From the NCBI GenBank assembly GCA_921293015.1, contig OV121093.1, positions 28,158,622-28,222,621 on the forward strand: a stretch of 64,000 nucleotides of DNA. The letters are read 5' to 3'. Both the position numbers and the translations under genes were made by a program. Source of the DNA: Phorcus lineatus (taxonomy: Eukaryota > Mollusca > Gastropoda > Trochida > Trochidae). The notes below the pieces were generated by a model. That model did not search any database. It was not told the DNA's origin and saw only the letters and a list, made by a program, of their open reading frames with translations. Positions 1 to 12,900 of the stretch are shown piece after piece. How positions within the stretch are numbered: position 1 is the stretch's first letter; each line of letters begins with the position of its first letter.

Positions 1-1522
1 GTGCAAAGTGAACACAGCGCAATGTATGTAGGACCAGGTACAAAATCATTTTTCTTTCCAAAATGGTGAATAACTTTTATTTCGTCATGACAGCATCGAA
101 AATCTTAGAATAGAAAATTACCAACATCACGCACTACCATTTTCTGAATTGTAGTATTTTGCATAACGAAAATGAGGAGAGATACCCACTCTTAAAGGGC
201 CACAGAGTACGTTGTTGGAGTCAAGTATGTCAAACTTCATTAACGCTGTTATTTAATCGAGAAGTAGTGGTCGTTTCAGGAAAATGGAATCCCAATGCTT
301 ATACGTTCAATATAGTGACAATAGACGGGTTTGTGTTGTGATTTGTGATCGAAAACCGGACAGTGGCATGCGCCAATGATTCAAACGTAATTTCGAAAAT
401 ATATTTTAACAGACACAAAGACAAACACTGGTTATCAGTGTTAAGTAGGTTAATTAACTAATATACACGTTAAATTGACACATATTGCGAATCTTTAACA
501 TTAGAGAGCAGTTTTCCGATTATCAGTGAAAACAATAAATATCATAACATGGGTATTTTAGAGATAGATGTGCAAGTTTAGGGTAGCAATTCCAACTTTA
601 CTCAGGACATGAAGTGTTTTGGCTTTCACTAAAGTCATATTCAAAACCTTGAAACATAATCTGTGTCACTCGAATAGACACTCGTGTAGACCCTCAACAA
701 CATTTTATTTCTTTTCATTCTGAATAGGGTAGCTGACATTCCGTCATATCCATGCTTACAATGCAGAAATCTTTTATCTAGTTACTTGTAACTCTCTCAA
801 TATGTTAAACCTACGTTATTTGTTTGTCTTAACGAAGGTCTGTTCATCATTTAAAGGGTATTTAGTTAAACCGAAAGTGAAAATAGAAACTGGCAACTTC
901 AGTATAGTAGTCATTTATTCAACTTATCTGTAGGTAATTGTTGCATTTTAAAAGTATGCTGTTAAATCAACAGATATCTAAACTGATGAGAACCAAATAA
1001 ACGATCGTACCTTACGACAGGATGTGTCTGAACTACGAATTGTTCTCAGCACACAATGTGTACCTCTCTATGACTGTCACTTAAATTTCGCCCGTCACGG
1101 CTAACGGGCTCGCTACTAGTTTGGTCACCGTCTGTGTGAGGCCCTGAATGAGTATTAAGTGTATCACATTCGTGACACATACATGATTTTAATTTACTTT
1201 TTGGGTATTGAAAATACAGTATAATTATTCTTAATATATTATCAAATGACACAATAGAAATACATTGTCTAAATCCGATTTTTAAACAGTTTAAATCCGT
1301 GTTTTGTTTTCTATTTCTTATATGAGATACCCTTAACAATTACATGCTTTATATAAGAAAAGTTGTAACTATTGGTATTTTTAACAGAAACATTTTGAAC
1401 ACAATGATGCCTCCCGCCGTAGAACATATTCGGACGAGTCCTTTATAATTTATGGGGATGGGCGCTCAAATATAACTAGAATCAAATTTATTGAACAATC
1501 AGTAAAAATTTGAAAATGTCCC
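1..1522. other. No gene recognised
   Basis: AT-rich sequence with only short reading frames that look random. The stretch around 350-390 matches, in reverse orientation, a stretch near 40325-40370 (shared core GAAAACCGGACA), so part of it is a dispersed repeat. Nothing else can be supported. Confidence 0.5.
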
Positions 1523-1618
1523 TCATGGATATGTTACGTCTCTAATCCGGGATTTTCTTTCTAAATAAACCCAATCCTCTCCTTTTGGTTTCGAATCGAC
1601 AGACGCCGCGTCAGCCAT
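1523..1618 (-). CDS. Possible first coding exon, unknown gene
   Basis: A 31-codon reading frame begins MADAASVDSK at 1618 in a locally CpG-richer patch and stays hydrophilic and lysine-rich to its stop. A full palindromic CRE-type site TGACGTCA lies at 1664-1671, about 46 bases upstream of the ATG on this strand. This looks like the start of a gene more than the surrounding frames do. No strong splice donor of GTAAG type is visible, only a weak GTAACA after codon 27, and no continuation exon could be joined in phase. It could equally be chance. Confidence 0.2.
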   Translation of the reverse strand: MADAASVDSKPKGEDWVYLERKSRIRDVTYP

Positions 1619-1663
1619 GATGGACAATAGCCCCCTCAAGTTGAGCAATGGACTTGGCCAATA

Positions 1664-1671
1664 TGACGTCA
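1664..1671. promoter_or_regulatory. CRE-like palindrome TGACGTCA
   Basis: Perfect 8-bp cAMP-response-element consensus, the classical CREB/ATF site. A related half-like site (TGATGTCA) lies about 25 bases further on. It matters only if the adjacent exon candidate at 1523-1618 is real. Confidence 0.3.
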
Positions 1672-1759
1672 TTTGTAACGTTACTTGAAATGATGTCATT
1701 AACCTCCCGCATGGTTGTATCGTCAAATAAAGCACATCGTCGATCTCATTGTTCGTCAT

Positions 1760-3244
1760 TGTTTTAATGCCGTGGGTATCTTATCTTATATAAAAAAAAT
1801 ATCAATTGTGGTACACCTATTTTAACCCTAATAACGTTTTTTCAGGCAAGTTTAGATTGATTTCGACTGAAAGACTTTACAAAGTTCTGTTCGTCATTAT
1901 ATAAGCGAGGACGTGAAGTGCCATTGATTTTAAAATTTAAAAATCATTATTCACAATTCTAGAAAAATGTGTATTCCATTCTAAGATTCTATACTATTTC
2001 TGAATTATGCGTGCAAGGATGAGGACAAAGGTATCCATCACTCGCGGATATACACAGGGTGAATCGTTGTAGAATCTGCCCCTCAGTTTTAACACTGCAT
2101 GAAATGAACGTTTTTTTCACCTGCTACCGGGAGTCTTTAGTCTTTTCATTTTGAGAATATCTATTTTGCTAAAAATTACTTTTATCAATTTGAATTTTAA
2201 GATAATGATTTTAACTTGTTACAGTCGTTGATCTAAAGATTAAATTGTGGTTGGTGAACACGTAACAATGAATTACTGATATTTTACAAACGGCTATAAT
2301 TAAATAATCAAAATTTTACACTATTTAAACAATCAGAATTATAAAACATTCAATCTGATAGTTCATTTCTAGTATTGCATTTAAAACATAACCAGTACTA
2401 AAACATATCGTAAGTTATATAACTAGTATTCATGTTAATTGGTCGAGTGAGCTTGTGCAGATGTTAGGTTGTTTTGAATTTGCATTGCCAAAAAGAACTT
2501 GTGTTAATCTTTTCATTTGGGGATGAATATGTGTGATATTTTTATTTTTTACATACAAAGCTTTTAAGATTGTATAAAGCTAAATTGTATATAATGAAAA
2601 CAACAGAGTGTATCTTTAAGTTTACAATTCTTCTCCAAATTTTACTTAGTTCCAACCATGCTTCATGTTATTTCCCTCTACAACATAACTCACGTTTTGA
2701 AACAGATAAGATTTATTGTAAAAAAGTTGTCTCACGAAAATATATTTTCAAATACAAGACAATTTTTTTTATCAAGCAGCAGTTAAGTACGAATGTGCCA
2801 TTATTGGTTAAGCCAAGATAACGGTGAATGGTTTAAATGTGTTCACACAAAAATGGCCGCCACTGGTTCGCTTGATACTTCATTATTTCTTTTAAGACTA
2901 TGTATAATAAGGGTGAGATGTTGGGATCCGATTAATATATTTGTTATAAACTAATGATTATTTGGGAAACTTTTAAGTCATAAATCTGTCATCAAAAACG
3001 TGTACTTGATGAAAATGGAAAAATTCTTTCGGAGACGGTTCTGAAACTGTAGTCGGTAATAAAGTCGATTGTGACAAACAACTTGCTTAAACCCGAACAA
3101 AGACTGGCGGTTTTAATGTGAATAACAGCAATCTTGTTATGAGACTGATAATTCCTTTGTTTGACAATTTATTTTACAAGTGTTGAATCTTCTATGAAAA
3201 GAAATATAAAAAAGAAAGTTTAATCTGTAAAGTCAACAACCGTT
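1760..3244. other. No gene recognised
   Basis: AT-rich, with no convincing frame or RNA. A short reading frame at 2570-2821 has a hydrophobic stretch but no homology I recognise and is probably chance. Confidence 0.5.
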
Positions 3245-3365
3245 GTGGCAGGATGTTACACTGAATTTCAGCTCTGTACCGCCCATGGCCCGCTATTTAC
3301 AACCAAATCTCGCAAGGTTTACTGCAATGCATAGCCTTAGCAGTGTTGCGACCATTATCCATGTA
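3245..3365 (+). repeat. Degraded SINE core copy
   Basis: The stretch beginning TACACTGAATTTCAGC and continuing through GCAAGGTTTACTGCAAT and ATAGCCTTAGCAGTGTTG matches the body of the SINE copies at 24519-24786 and, in reverse, 25435-25690. It is divergent and lacks a recognisable tRNA-like head. It is preceded by the dispersed string TAAAGTCAACAACCGTT, which also occurs near 30890, 47950 and 60165. Confidence 0.5.
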
Positions 3366-4316
3366 TAAAGACAACGAGCCTTGACATCAGTTAGATGCTC
3401 TTGAGAGCATTGTCAAACCAAAATTCTAACATGACACGAAAACTAGAATGAAAATACTGCTTTCTGATTGTTTACCACAATCAATTTTGGAGTGATTATA
3501 TCGCTAATAATCACCTCTAAATATTTACGACCGATTCACATTCATACGCGCACGTTGACAAACTACATTCGCTGTACTTACTGTTTTCATCGCCTTACAG
3601 ACAACAGCAAATTGAATTTTAAATCAATTCTATACAGACATTGAGAAAACCGTATTTTTCAAAATGATTTTTAGAAGATAAATCCATTCTGTGGTATGTT
3701 TTTGTCGAAGTTGTTTATTTTTTATCACTAAATTTAATTTGAAACCGAGCTGGCTTCTTACCATAACGCGCTGTAATAGCGATTCGTCAAGTGAACAGAG
3801 GGGACGTACGTTATTCTACAACTTTACAAACTCCTCTCCTTTCTCCCCTCTCATTCATAAGTGACCACATTTCCAGACATTGTAATCATCCATGATAAAC
3901 TATCTAAAGCTTTCTTGATCGTTTATTCAATCAGCTCACATCTTCCGTGAGAAGTAAACGCAAGCAGTAAACAACTAAAATTTTAGAGTAACGTCCCTTG
4001 ATTTGGTCACTCCTTGTCGGTATTGCAGGGGTGATAGGTGTCCTATGTATTTACGTGAAAAACGTAACTCTGACGGGATAAAAAAATCTGTCTTTAGTTG
4101 ATTTTATCCTCAATGATATAAATACTTTTTTTAAAACCTGTTGGTTTATGTTTTGATATCTTTTTTTTTAATTATTGAATCGTGTTCTTTGAAAATGAAC
4201 TGTACCGTAGTTTCGAAAGCAAGTGGAACCGGTCTGTACTGGTTCGACCTAATCATATTGTTGTTGCGCAAGGCAAATTAGTTCCTCATTATATTTCTAA
4301 TTAGTCATGTTAGAAT
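3366..4316. other. No gene recognised
   Basis: AT-rich sequence without a convincing coding frame, RNA gene or array. Confidence 0.5.
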
Positions 4317-4430
4317 GGAGATAAATCCCTTCTGTTTTGTATTTTGGGGTTGTATGTCGTGCATTTTCACCCAAATTACCGACCTTAATTTGTACAACCC
4401 CAAAATACAAAACAGAAGGGATTTATCTCC
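4317..4430. repeat. Perfect 38-bp inverted repeat
   Basis: The arm 4317-4354 (starting GGAGATAAATCCCTTC) is exactly the reverse complement of 4393-4430, with a 38-base spacer at 4355-4392. The symmetry stops sharply on both outer sides. It could be a foldback mobile element, a recent inverted duplication or a sequencing/assembly foldback. The short frame running across it is not evidence of a gene. Confidence 0.85.
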
Positions 4431-4953
4431 TAAATCACCTTACCTCTCAACAACGGTTTGAGCTAAGAAACCCGAGACAAGCTCTGCACGAGGAGAGCGT
4501 ATGTTTCACACGAAATCCATGCTTTGCACGTGCAAATTGTCTTTCCTCCACAGGAATGACGTTGTTAAAACGCTTTAGCACAGATTTGCCCTATTATTCG
4601 ATTTAAAAAAATGTCATTAAAACATCATAATAAAGAGGTCACATAATTAATGAACATATTATTGTACTTATCATGACGGTACCGTGTTACACAATTAAAA
4701 TTTTCGTTTATGAAAGTAAAATATATAACTTAGACAAAATACATTTAATTTGTCTATTTTATAAACTTCCTTTTAAAAAAACTCTTATACATATGGTGTC
4801 GAAGTTTAACAGTAACGTGTTCAAGTACCACCCTTAAAAATTAATTTAATGTCATTTTCTCAGCTTTACAAGTAAAGTTTATGCACAGAAATAATTCATT
4901 ACTTACATCAATATTTCCCAAAGCTTTTGACCTCAGCCTTTTGGTTCCAGCTT
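4431..4953. other. No gene recognised
   Basis: AT-rich. It contains one GCACGTGC-type E-box palindrome near 4527-4534, of the sort seen repeatedly elsewhere in the window, but otherwise nothing. Confidence 0.4.
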
Positions 4954-5245
4954 TGTTCGATTAGTCATTGACTCAGTTTTGTTCCATTAGTCTCAATTTT
5001 GTTCTGCTAGCGTCAATTTTGTTCTATTAGTGTCAGTTTTGTTTTATCAGTTTCAGTTTTGTTTTATTAGTGTCAGTTTTGTTCTATTAGTTTCAGTTTT
5101 GTTCTCTTATTGTCAGTTTTGTTCTATTAGTCAAAATTTTTTTCTCTTAGTTTCAGTTTTGCTCTATTAGTATCAGTTTTGTTCTGGTTGTTTCAGTTTT
5201 GTTCTATTAGTTTCAGTTTTGTTCTATTAATCTCAGTTGTGTAAG
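4954..5245. repeat. 20-bp tandem repeat array
   Basis: About thirteen degenerate copies of a roughly 20-base T-rich unit (consensus GTTTCAGTTTTGTTCTATTA), with point variants between copies. It is a non-coding minisatellite. Confidence 0.8.
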
Positions 5246-6690
5246 GCAAACTATATGTACACAAATACTTCATCACTTACATCCGTGTTTTCCCTGATCT
5301 TTGCAGCAATATTTGATCCGTAATTCGTGTATCATATTCAGTTGCTTGGTTATTTTAGTTGAGTATCTTTGCAAAGATGAGACAATGGCTATATGTATAC
5401 ACGAAGACACATTTCCCAGGCATTTTGCATCCACAAGCTGGTGTTTGGATCATGATTAAGTCATATATCAACGTTCAAACAGTACCACCGATTCAGAGTG
5501 TCATTATATCAAGTTACATAATCTTCAACGACATTCGAACCCAAGGATCTTCAGGCATCAACTATCACAATTTAGTAAACTCTAAGAACAATATTCTACG
5601 TAACCTGGTATTACATTTTTTTTATAATAAGACATCTGTTTATGTCACATATACAGAATATCCATATATATAGCAATATTACCTTGCGTGCATTTTTTAA
5701 GGAAAATCTTTGAATCACTTGAGGTGAGAAAATAAATTTGTATAGCTTACCCGAATATCTCTTTCCCAAGACCGTATGATATCCACTAGTTTCTTAGCTT
5801 AGTGAAACTGCATACCAGGGAAACTGACAAAACCGCTCATGGCACAGAACTGAGAGCTTGGTGCAGAGAGGACGTATTTGAAACCTCTGTTGTTGTATGT
5901 TTGTCAAGGATTCAATTGAGCATTCACGTGATATCCCCCTTTCTCAGGGAACGCTAACTTCTCGGCAAGACATGTCATTGAAAGCAATTGATCACCTTTT
6001 GAGATCGTTAACAATTCACACAAAGAGAGTAACTCGTTCACATGCTCTCCTCACCTGCCTCACCATTCACAGGGAACAGCTTTTCTTAACATAATGTGTT
6101 CTATAACGGTAAGTGAACAGCAGTGTGACCATTACAATCCTTCGCATTGTAATGGCTTATGTAGAATATTCTAATAGATAATAAGTTGTAAGAGATACTT
6201 CAAGCATTGGTTCAATTCAACAGTGTTTATATCGATTTATAATATGAATATTTTAGTATTTATCATTTAAGGCGAATCATTTATAAAGAAAGAGTACCTC
6301 ATATTTCACGTTTTGAATCGATATGAATATATTTACATTTCATCAGATATTTTGAACCTGGTTTGAAAATCTCTCTGCTTTAATGAATACATTCACGAAA
6401 GACATTTTCTGACTGTACCAAAAATGATTCATTATTGTTAATGTGTACATGAATCTTGAAGTAACCTTTGAGTGTTTTGCATACACACATATTATGAAAT
6501 TTCTATCGTTTGAGCTGGGCTCGTCAATTGAACAAACCAAATAAAAAGGGAGGTAATGCCTGTGGAGAGGGCGCTGTGAGATGTCTATAAATGTGATGTC
6601 AGAGCGCGGGAAGTTCATTCTCGGCTGCGACAACCAGCGTATCAAGTTGATGAAATGTCATATTTTATGTTGAATCGTGTGTATGTGATG
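5246..6690. other. No gene recognised
   Basis: Short open frames at 5359-5673 and 6343-6645 show no domain, signal peptide or conserved motif that I can recognise. They are likely chance frames. Confidence 0.45.
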
Positions 6691-6698
6691 TTTTATGA

Positions 6699-7660
6699 TA
6701 CATGGTGCAGTGAGGGTACATGGTGCAGTGAGGGTACATGGTGCAGTGATTGTGAATGGTGCAGTGATTGTGAATGTTGCAGTGATTGTGAATGGTGCAG
6801 TGATGGTGAATGGTGCAGTGATGGTGTATGGTGCAGTGATGGTGTATGGTGTAGTGATGCTACATTATGGTACATGGTATAGTATAGTGAAGGTACATGG
6901 TATAGTAATGGTACAAGGTAAAGTGATGGTACAAGGTATAGTGATGGTTCATGGTGCAGTGATGGTACATGGTGCAGTGATGCTACATGATGGTACATGG
7001 TGCAGTGATGCTACATGATGGTACATGGTGCAGTGATGTAAATGGTACAGTAATGGTGTATGGTGCAGTGATGGTGTATGGTGCAGTGATGGTGTATGGT
7101 GCAGTGATGGTAAATGGTGCAGTGATGGTAAATGGTGCAGTGATTGTACATGGTGCAGTGATGCTACATGGTGGGGCGATGGCACATGGTACAGTGATGG
7201 TACATGGTACAGTGATGGTACATGGTACAGTGATGGTGCATGGTGCAGTGATGCTACATGGTTGGGCGATGGCACATGGTACAGTGATGGTGCAGTGATG
7301 CTACATGATGGGGCGATTGCACATGGTACAGTGATGGTACATGGTGCAGGGATGGTACAGTGTGAAGTGATGGTACATTGTGCAGTGATGGTACATGGTA
7401 GGGTGATGGTGTGTAAAGAAGTGATGGCACATGGGGAAGTGATGGATAGGGTGGAATGATAGTACATGGTTGAATGATGGTGTATGAAGATGCAATGGTA
7501 CACCGGGTAGTGGTGGAGTGATGGTTTATAAAGAAGTGTTGGTAGTGATAATGTTTGGCGGAGTGATGGTACCTTGGGAAGTGATGATGACTGGGGAAAG
7601 TGGTGGTGCATGGAAAAGTGATGTTGTATGATGGAGCGATGGTGTAGAGTAAAAGCTGTG
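6699..7660. repeat. 18-bp minisatellite
   Basis: Nearly 1 kb of tandem units of about 18 bases (consensus CATGGTGCAGTGATGGTA). The array is regular from about 6699 to 7400 and increasingly degenerate to about 7660. Because 18 is a multiple of three, several frames on both strands stay open and yield repetitive peptides (for example VHGAVM repeats and a 258-codon minus-strand frame). These frames have no flanking gene structure and are by-products of the array, not genes. Confidence 0.9.
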
Positions 7661-9134
7661 ACGATTGATAGTGATTCACTCTGATTTGTCATTTGTGAAA
7701 TGACTATGCATGAAGTAAACTTCAATGGTCATGTGGTTGTAGTTCAAATGATATCCATGGATTACGGAGATGAAGAATAGGAATGTAACATTTAGGTGAG
7801 AGGATGTTACAGTAGTGTCCATTAATGTCATGGTGCTGGTCTATTATTCTCTGGTGAAGAGTGGTGGTTGATCCTGTGTTGGTTGATGAAATGAAGATGA
7901 TCATGTATTTGAATTCTTGAAGTATTAGTTATGGTTTATAAAGTGATAGTGTGTGGATCATGAGATGATGGTTCATGCTTAACTGCTTTTCAGCAGTGTT
8001 GAGTACCTACCTTGTAGGCGAGTAGATGTTACAGTGACATCTGGTGATGATTGAAATGAAGCATGAGGCGTAATGTTCGACACTGCTGCAGTGTTGGAAT
8101 AGATGTTACAGTAACATCTGGTGATGCTGAATATTGCCATCTGATATGAGGGATACATGGAATCCGAGTGCTGCCAAAATGAGCGTCCCGCAATATCTCA
8201 GTGATGTTTGTAATGGTGATGACAGTGAGGCGCGGATAACATTGATGTAATTTGCAATGAGCAAAGATTGTAATAAACGGCTCAGCAGGTGTCGCAGGGG
8301 ACTTCCAGTTTGGTGTTAGTTGTTTTATTTGGGTTGTAGAGGTTGGAAAGAGAACTACCTATATATACAGTAATTTTACTTTGAATAGTGAGCTGTATTA
8401 TTTTGAAATGGTTCACACAGAACAGTTTTAGGAATAGAATAGTCATGCCACTGATATTATCCTATCCTTTTCAAAAACTGCAATAGACCAATTTGTAAGT
8501 AAACTTTTAAGACACGGAAAATGGAAATTCATTCTTAAATAATTACAAAGTGATGTTGTTACGCGTCTTTCGGCGATTCTGATTGGACGAGACATGCAAA
8601 CATGCAAACATTTCTCGATGAATGCAGAAAATTTTGCTGTTATACCTCGTGCACTCATACTTTATGACGTCACAATATTGACAGAACGAATTGACGCAAC
8701 GGCTAGTCCGGTCATGACAACATCACGTTACTTTGGTTTATTTTGCAAAATAAGAAATGTACGCATGTCATCATCTTCATAAATGAGTGAATAACCAGAT
8801 AATACTTTCCTCCCTGTCCTGAGTCCAGAAGATTGATAGCTCGAATCGTTTCACAAATGGTAGCCATTTTGAATGTCACGTAATATGCTAATGAGGGTTA
8901 TTCCAAAAATGCGGACTGGAGTTAAGACGAACTTTGATTGCATGCTCGTCAATGCTGATAAAAACGAAATTGAATCATATTCCGTTTTAGTACATGAAAT
9001 TCGCAATTTTGATTTCACCATATATAGTTGTGTGTAGCAAGCTGCAAAGTAACGTAATGTCGACGACAAATATTCAAGATTTGTTTAAATTACTCAGAAA
9101 GTCTTTGGAAGTAGGATTGATTTAGTAATTATAC
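7661..9134. other. No gene recognised
   Basis: GATGGT/GATGTT-rich decay of the minisatellite extends to about 8250. After that the sequence is AT-rich with no supported gene. Confidence 0.45.
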
Positions 9135-9275
9135 GGATTGTTTTACATTTTTTGTGCCTCTATCGATGTATAACAACAACAAATTTTGTATGACATCGCT
9201 ACGCTACGCTACCCGACGTTATACAATTTGTTGCTGTTATACATCGATAGAGGCACAAAAAATGTAAAACAATCC
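9135..9275. repeat. Inverted repeat, about 55-bp arms
   Basis: The left arm from 9135 (GGATTGTTTTACATTTTTTG onward to about 9190) pairs with the right arm ending at 9275, with few differences. The central loop is built on CGCTACGCTACGCTAC. The shape suggests a short foldback or MITE-like element. Confidence 0.75.
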
Positions 9276-9784
9276 TTAAATAGGGAACATATTTATCATA
9301 CAAAGCAAAATAACCGTTACAGTTTTAGCAAGTCGTTCAGGTGACCAGGGGAGAAAGGATTTACTCTACAATTTCAATTTTAAACACTCAAATGCCATGA
9401 AATCAGTCATGTTTGTTCTTTGCACTTAGTTAATGATGTCTTGATTTATTCTCAGAGAGTCAATATGAAACATTTTATTCAAAATTTTACGATACCAAAA
9501 TTTGAAAAAGACCCATTTTCAAAATGACAAAATTTTTTCACTTGTGTTCAGACGATCCTTAATACAGTCAGTTATGGCTATTTCATTTATAAAATATGTG
9601 TGATCTTTTAATACATTCAATTATGGCTATTTCACTAAGTGACAATGTGTGATCCTTTGTCAATTTTGCTGCAGTTACTCTATTGATGTTCAAACAAAGC
9701 CAAAATACGTTATATTTGCACCACGATTCTGTGGTAAAGGGAATAACTTTCGGGTGCATAAATGTGAGGGAAATTAATGAAAGC
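9276..9784. other. No gene recognised
   Basis: AT-rich flank of the LINE that follows. No supported feature. Confidence 0.4.
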
Positions 9785-9799
9785 TTTTTGAAAAGATTT
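9785..9799. repeat. Candidate LINE target-site duplication, 3' side
   Basis: TTTTTGAAAAGATTT next to the poly-T tail matches 15381-15395 (TTTTTTAAAAGATTT) at 14 of 15 positions. The low complexity leaves room for chance. Confidence 0.4.
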
Positions 9800-9971
9800 T
9801 TTTTTTTAACAATGTTTTTATTCACTTCAGTTGGTACAGTTGAGAGGGTAATCAAGAATTTATGATAAACATGAACAGATGACAAATGTATGTTTTTACA
9901 ATCAGCAGTGGGAACAGATAATATATATGAAAAGATTTATCCCTCATAAGTGATAGATTTAAATCAAACGT

Positions 9972-12900
9972 TTAAAGGACATCTTTGAGATGCATCCATT
10001 TCCTATCGAAAGAATTCATGTTAAATTTTTTTCGTGCAATATATTTCTCAATGTCAAAAACATCTTTTAAAATCTTTGAAAATATTGTAAAGTTTGGTTT
10101 CAAACGTTTGAAGTTCATAACAAATATATGACGTTTAGCTAATAATATTATGTGATTTAGCAAGTTGCTATTGGTTGAACAAAATAATATATCCAATGTT
10201 GTAATTTCGAGTGTTTGATCAAATGATCTGCTTAAGAAGTTGGCGATTTCGTTCCAAAACATTCGAATGATTGGGCATTCAACATATACATGGTAAATAT
10301 TCTCACTTGCTCCATATGATTCACATATATCATTATCAACTAATTTCATTTTTAGCAACTCCCGTTTCGTGTAGAAGGCTCTGTGGATAAACTTGTATTG
10401 GAATTCCAAAAGCTTAGTATCTTTAGTTGACTGTCTATATTTCAAAAATGTTGAATTCCAATTGATTAAACCATTTAAATCATTATGCCATTTGTTGCAT
10501 ACGTTCGGTAATGTACCTGATGCATCAGATATAAGATTGTCGTAAAATAGTCTTGATCCCTTTACAGGAGCAATAAGATCCTTAAAAGGAGAATCTAGTG
10601 GCATATCCCTTACGGTTGCCAAATCAAAAGAGTAAATGACATCTTTCCATTTTCTTGGAATGCTAAGGATGACTCTATTAAGATCAAGCACTGTGCCTTT
10701 AACATCATATTTTGTTTTGATTTCTGCAAATGTTAATAATTCATGATCTTTACAAATATCTTTTACATGAACTATACCTTGTTTGAGCCAGTTATTGATG
10801 ATCAGATTTGGATTGCAACTTTGGTGATTTAACCAGAGAGTTTGCATACGTATTTCATTAATATTATCATTGACTACATGACATTTGATATATCTATGCC
10901 AGGCATCGAGTGCATCTTTCCAAAAAGGATTTTGCAGTTTGTATTTTCTGTTGATATTCGCGCCTACCTGAAGAATATATCTAATGGGAAAACCGGCTAG
11001 GTTATAGTCGTTTGACATCGAAACGTATTTCTTCAAGCAAGAGATTTTCAATGCATCAATAAATGATTTGACATCAACCATCCCATCTTCATATTTTCGC
11101 ATTAAATTTATTCGTTTTATTTTGTCTCTCTTTCCGTCCCATATAAAGTTGAAAAATAATCTGTTCAAGTTTGTTATAAAATCTTTAGTGGGATTTGGAA
11201 GAGAAGCAAAAATATGAACAATAGTAGATAAAGCCAATGTTTTGATAACAGTTATTTTTCCTATCATAGTTAAATATCTTTTTTTCCAGTTCAAAAGAAT
11301 TCTTTTTATGTTTTCAAGTCTTTTTTTTGTATAGATCACCCAAAGGTTTTCTAACTTTGCATTCAATTTTATTCCCAGAACTTCAAAGTTTTCATTATGC
11401 CAGTCTAGTTTATAGTCATGGGATAAAGTTATATCACTGCCAGCCATTGCTCCAAGCCAAACTGCTTTGGTTTTGTCCACATTTATTTTAAGACCAGACA
11501 TGTGATAAAATGGTATTAGTGTCTTCATGGCTTCCTTAAGAGAGGTATCCGAACCATCTAAGAATAATTCCGTATCGTTGGCGTATTGACCAATAATATA
11601 TTCGATTTCGTTGAGGAGAATGCCTTTTATATTTTCATTATTTCTTATCATTATTCCAAGCATTTCAGCAACAAATAAGAATAAATACGGTGAAATAGGA
11701 TCGCCCTGTCTACACCCTCGTTCATTTTCAAAAAATTTTCAAAAAAAGATGTAATGCATCTGCCTGGGATGAAACCCGTTTGATTTTCATGAATAAGAAT
11801 ATCTAGGGTTTTTTTGAGCCTGTTAGTAATACAGGTACTAATAATCTTATACAATGCATTAAGGAGGGAAATGGGACGCCAGTTTTTGAGAAAACGTCTA
11901 TCTTTTCCTTGTTTGGGTATACATGTGATAACATCTCTATTCATTGTCATTGTTAGGGCATTTACCTGAAATGTTTCCTTTACGTACCGATGAACCCATA
12001 TTTTGAGATCTTTCCAAAAAAACTTAAAAAATTCTATAGGAAAACTGTCCAACCCTGGGCTTTTGTTGTTTTTCATTGATTTCACAGCAAGCAAAATTTC
12101 ATCAATACTAATATCGCGTTCTAATTCATTTGACTTATCCTTGCTTAAAGAAGGAGTTTCAATATTTTGTAATATATCTTTACTTGCATCGTCTATTTCC
12201 TTATTTGATTTATAAAGACGTTCGTAGAACATCTTCTGTTCTTTTATAATTGCAGTTCCCTCTGTTATCTCAGAACCATCATCCATTATGAGGGAATTAA
12301 TGAGTTTATTTGTATAGTTTCTATTTTCTAAATGGCAAAAGTAGTTTGTAGGCTTCTCCCCCTCTTCGTACCATCGAATTCTATTGCGAATCTGTATTCC
12401 TTTTATTTCTTCCTCTTTAAGTTGTTCTAGTTCGATTTTCTCTTTAGATAAATTTGAGAGAAGGGTTTCATCAACATTTTGGAAATCTTTTCTTATTTCA
12501 TCTCCTAATTGACATATATTCTCTTCCAATTGTTTACATTTATCAATCTTTGACTTCTTAAGATACGACGAATATGAAATAGATTTACCCCTTACTTTCA
12601 TTAAAAAAGTTTCCAAAAATAGCGTGTCATTAATTGTTAGGGATAGATCTGCGTCTCCTATTTCATCTATTTCCTCAACAGTATACTTAGGGTGTGCGTA
12701 TTCATGCTTATTATCTTTTAGTAAATCAGTAACTGATTCTATATATTCTTCGCGTCTTAATAATGACGTGTTAAACTTCCAATAACCGCGTTCCTTTTCT
12801 TTACTTTTCTGTGTTGATAAAGATAGAGCTACTGCAGAATGATCACTTTTATAGCCAGGTAATATTTGTATATTTGTGCTTATGTTAAAAAGGTCTTCTG

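Noticed and set aside
4954..5245. CRISPR array
   Set aside because: The 20-base units are contiguous and degenerate with no unique spacers, and the genome is eukaryotic. It is a minisatellite.
6949..7725. 258-codon minus-strand reading frame
   Set aside because: It lies in the 18-bp minisatellite. The period keeps frames open on both strands, and there is no domain or flanking gene structure.
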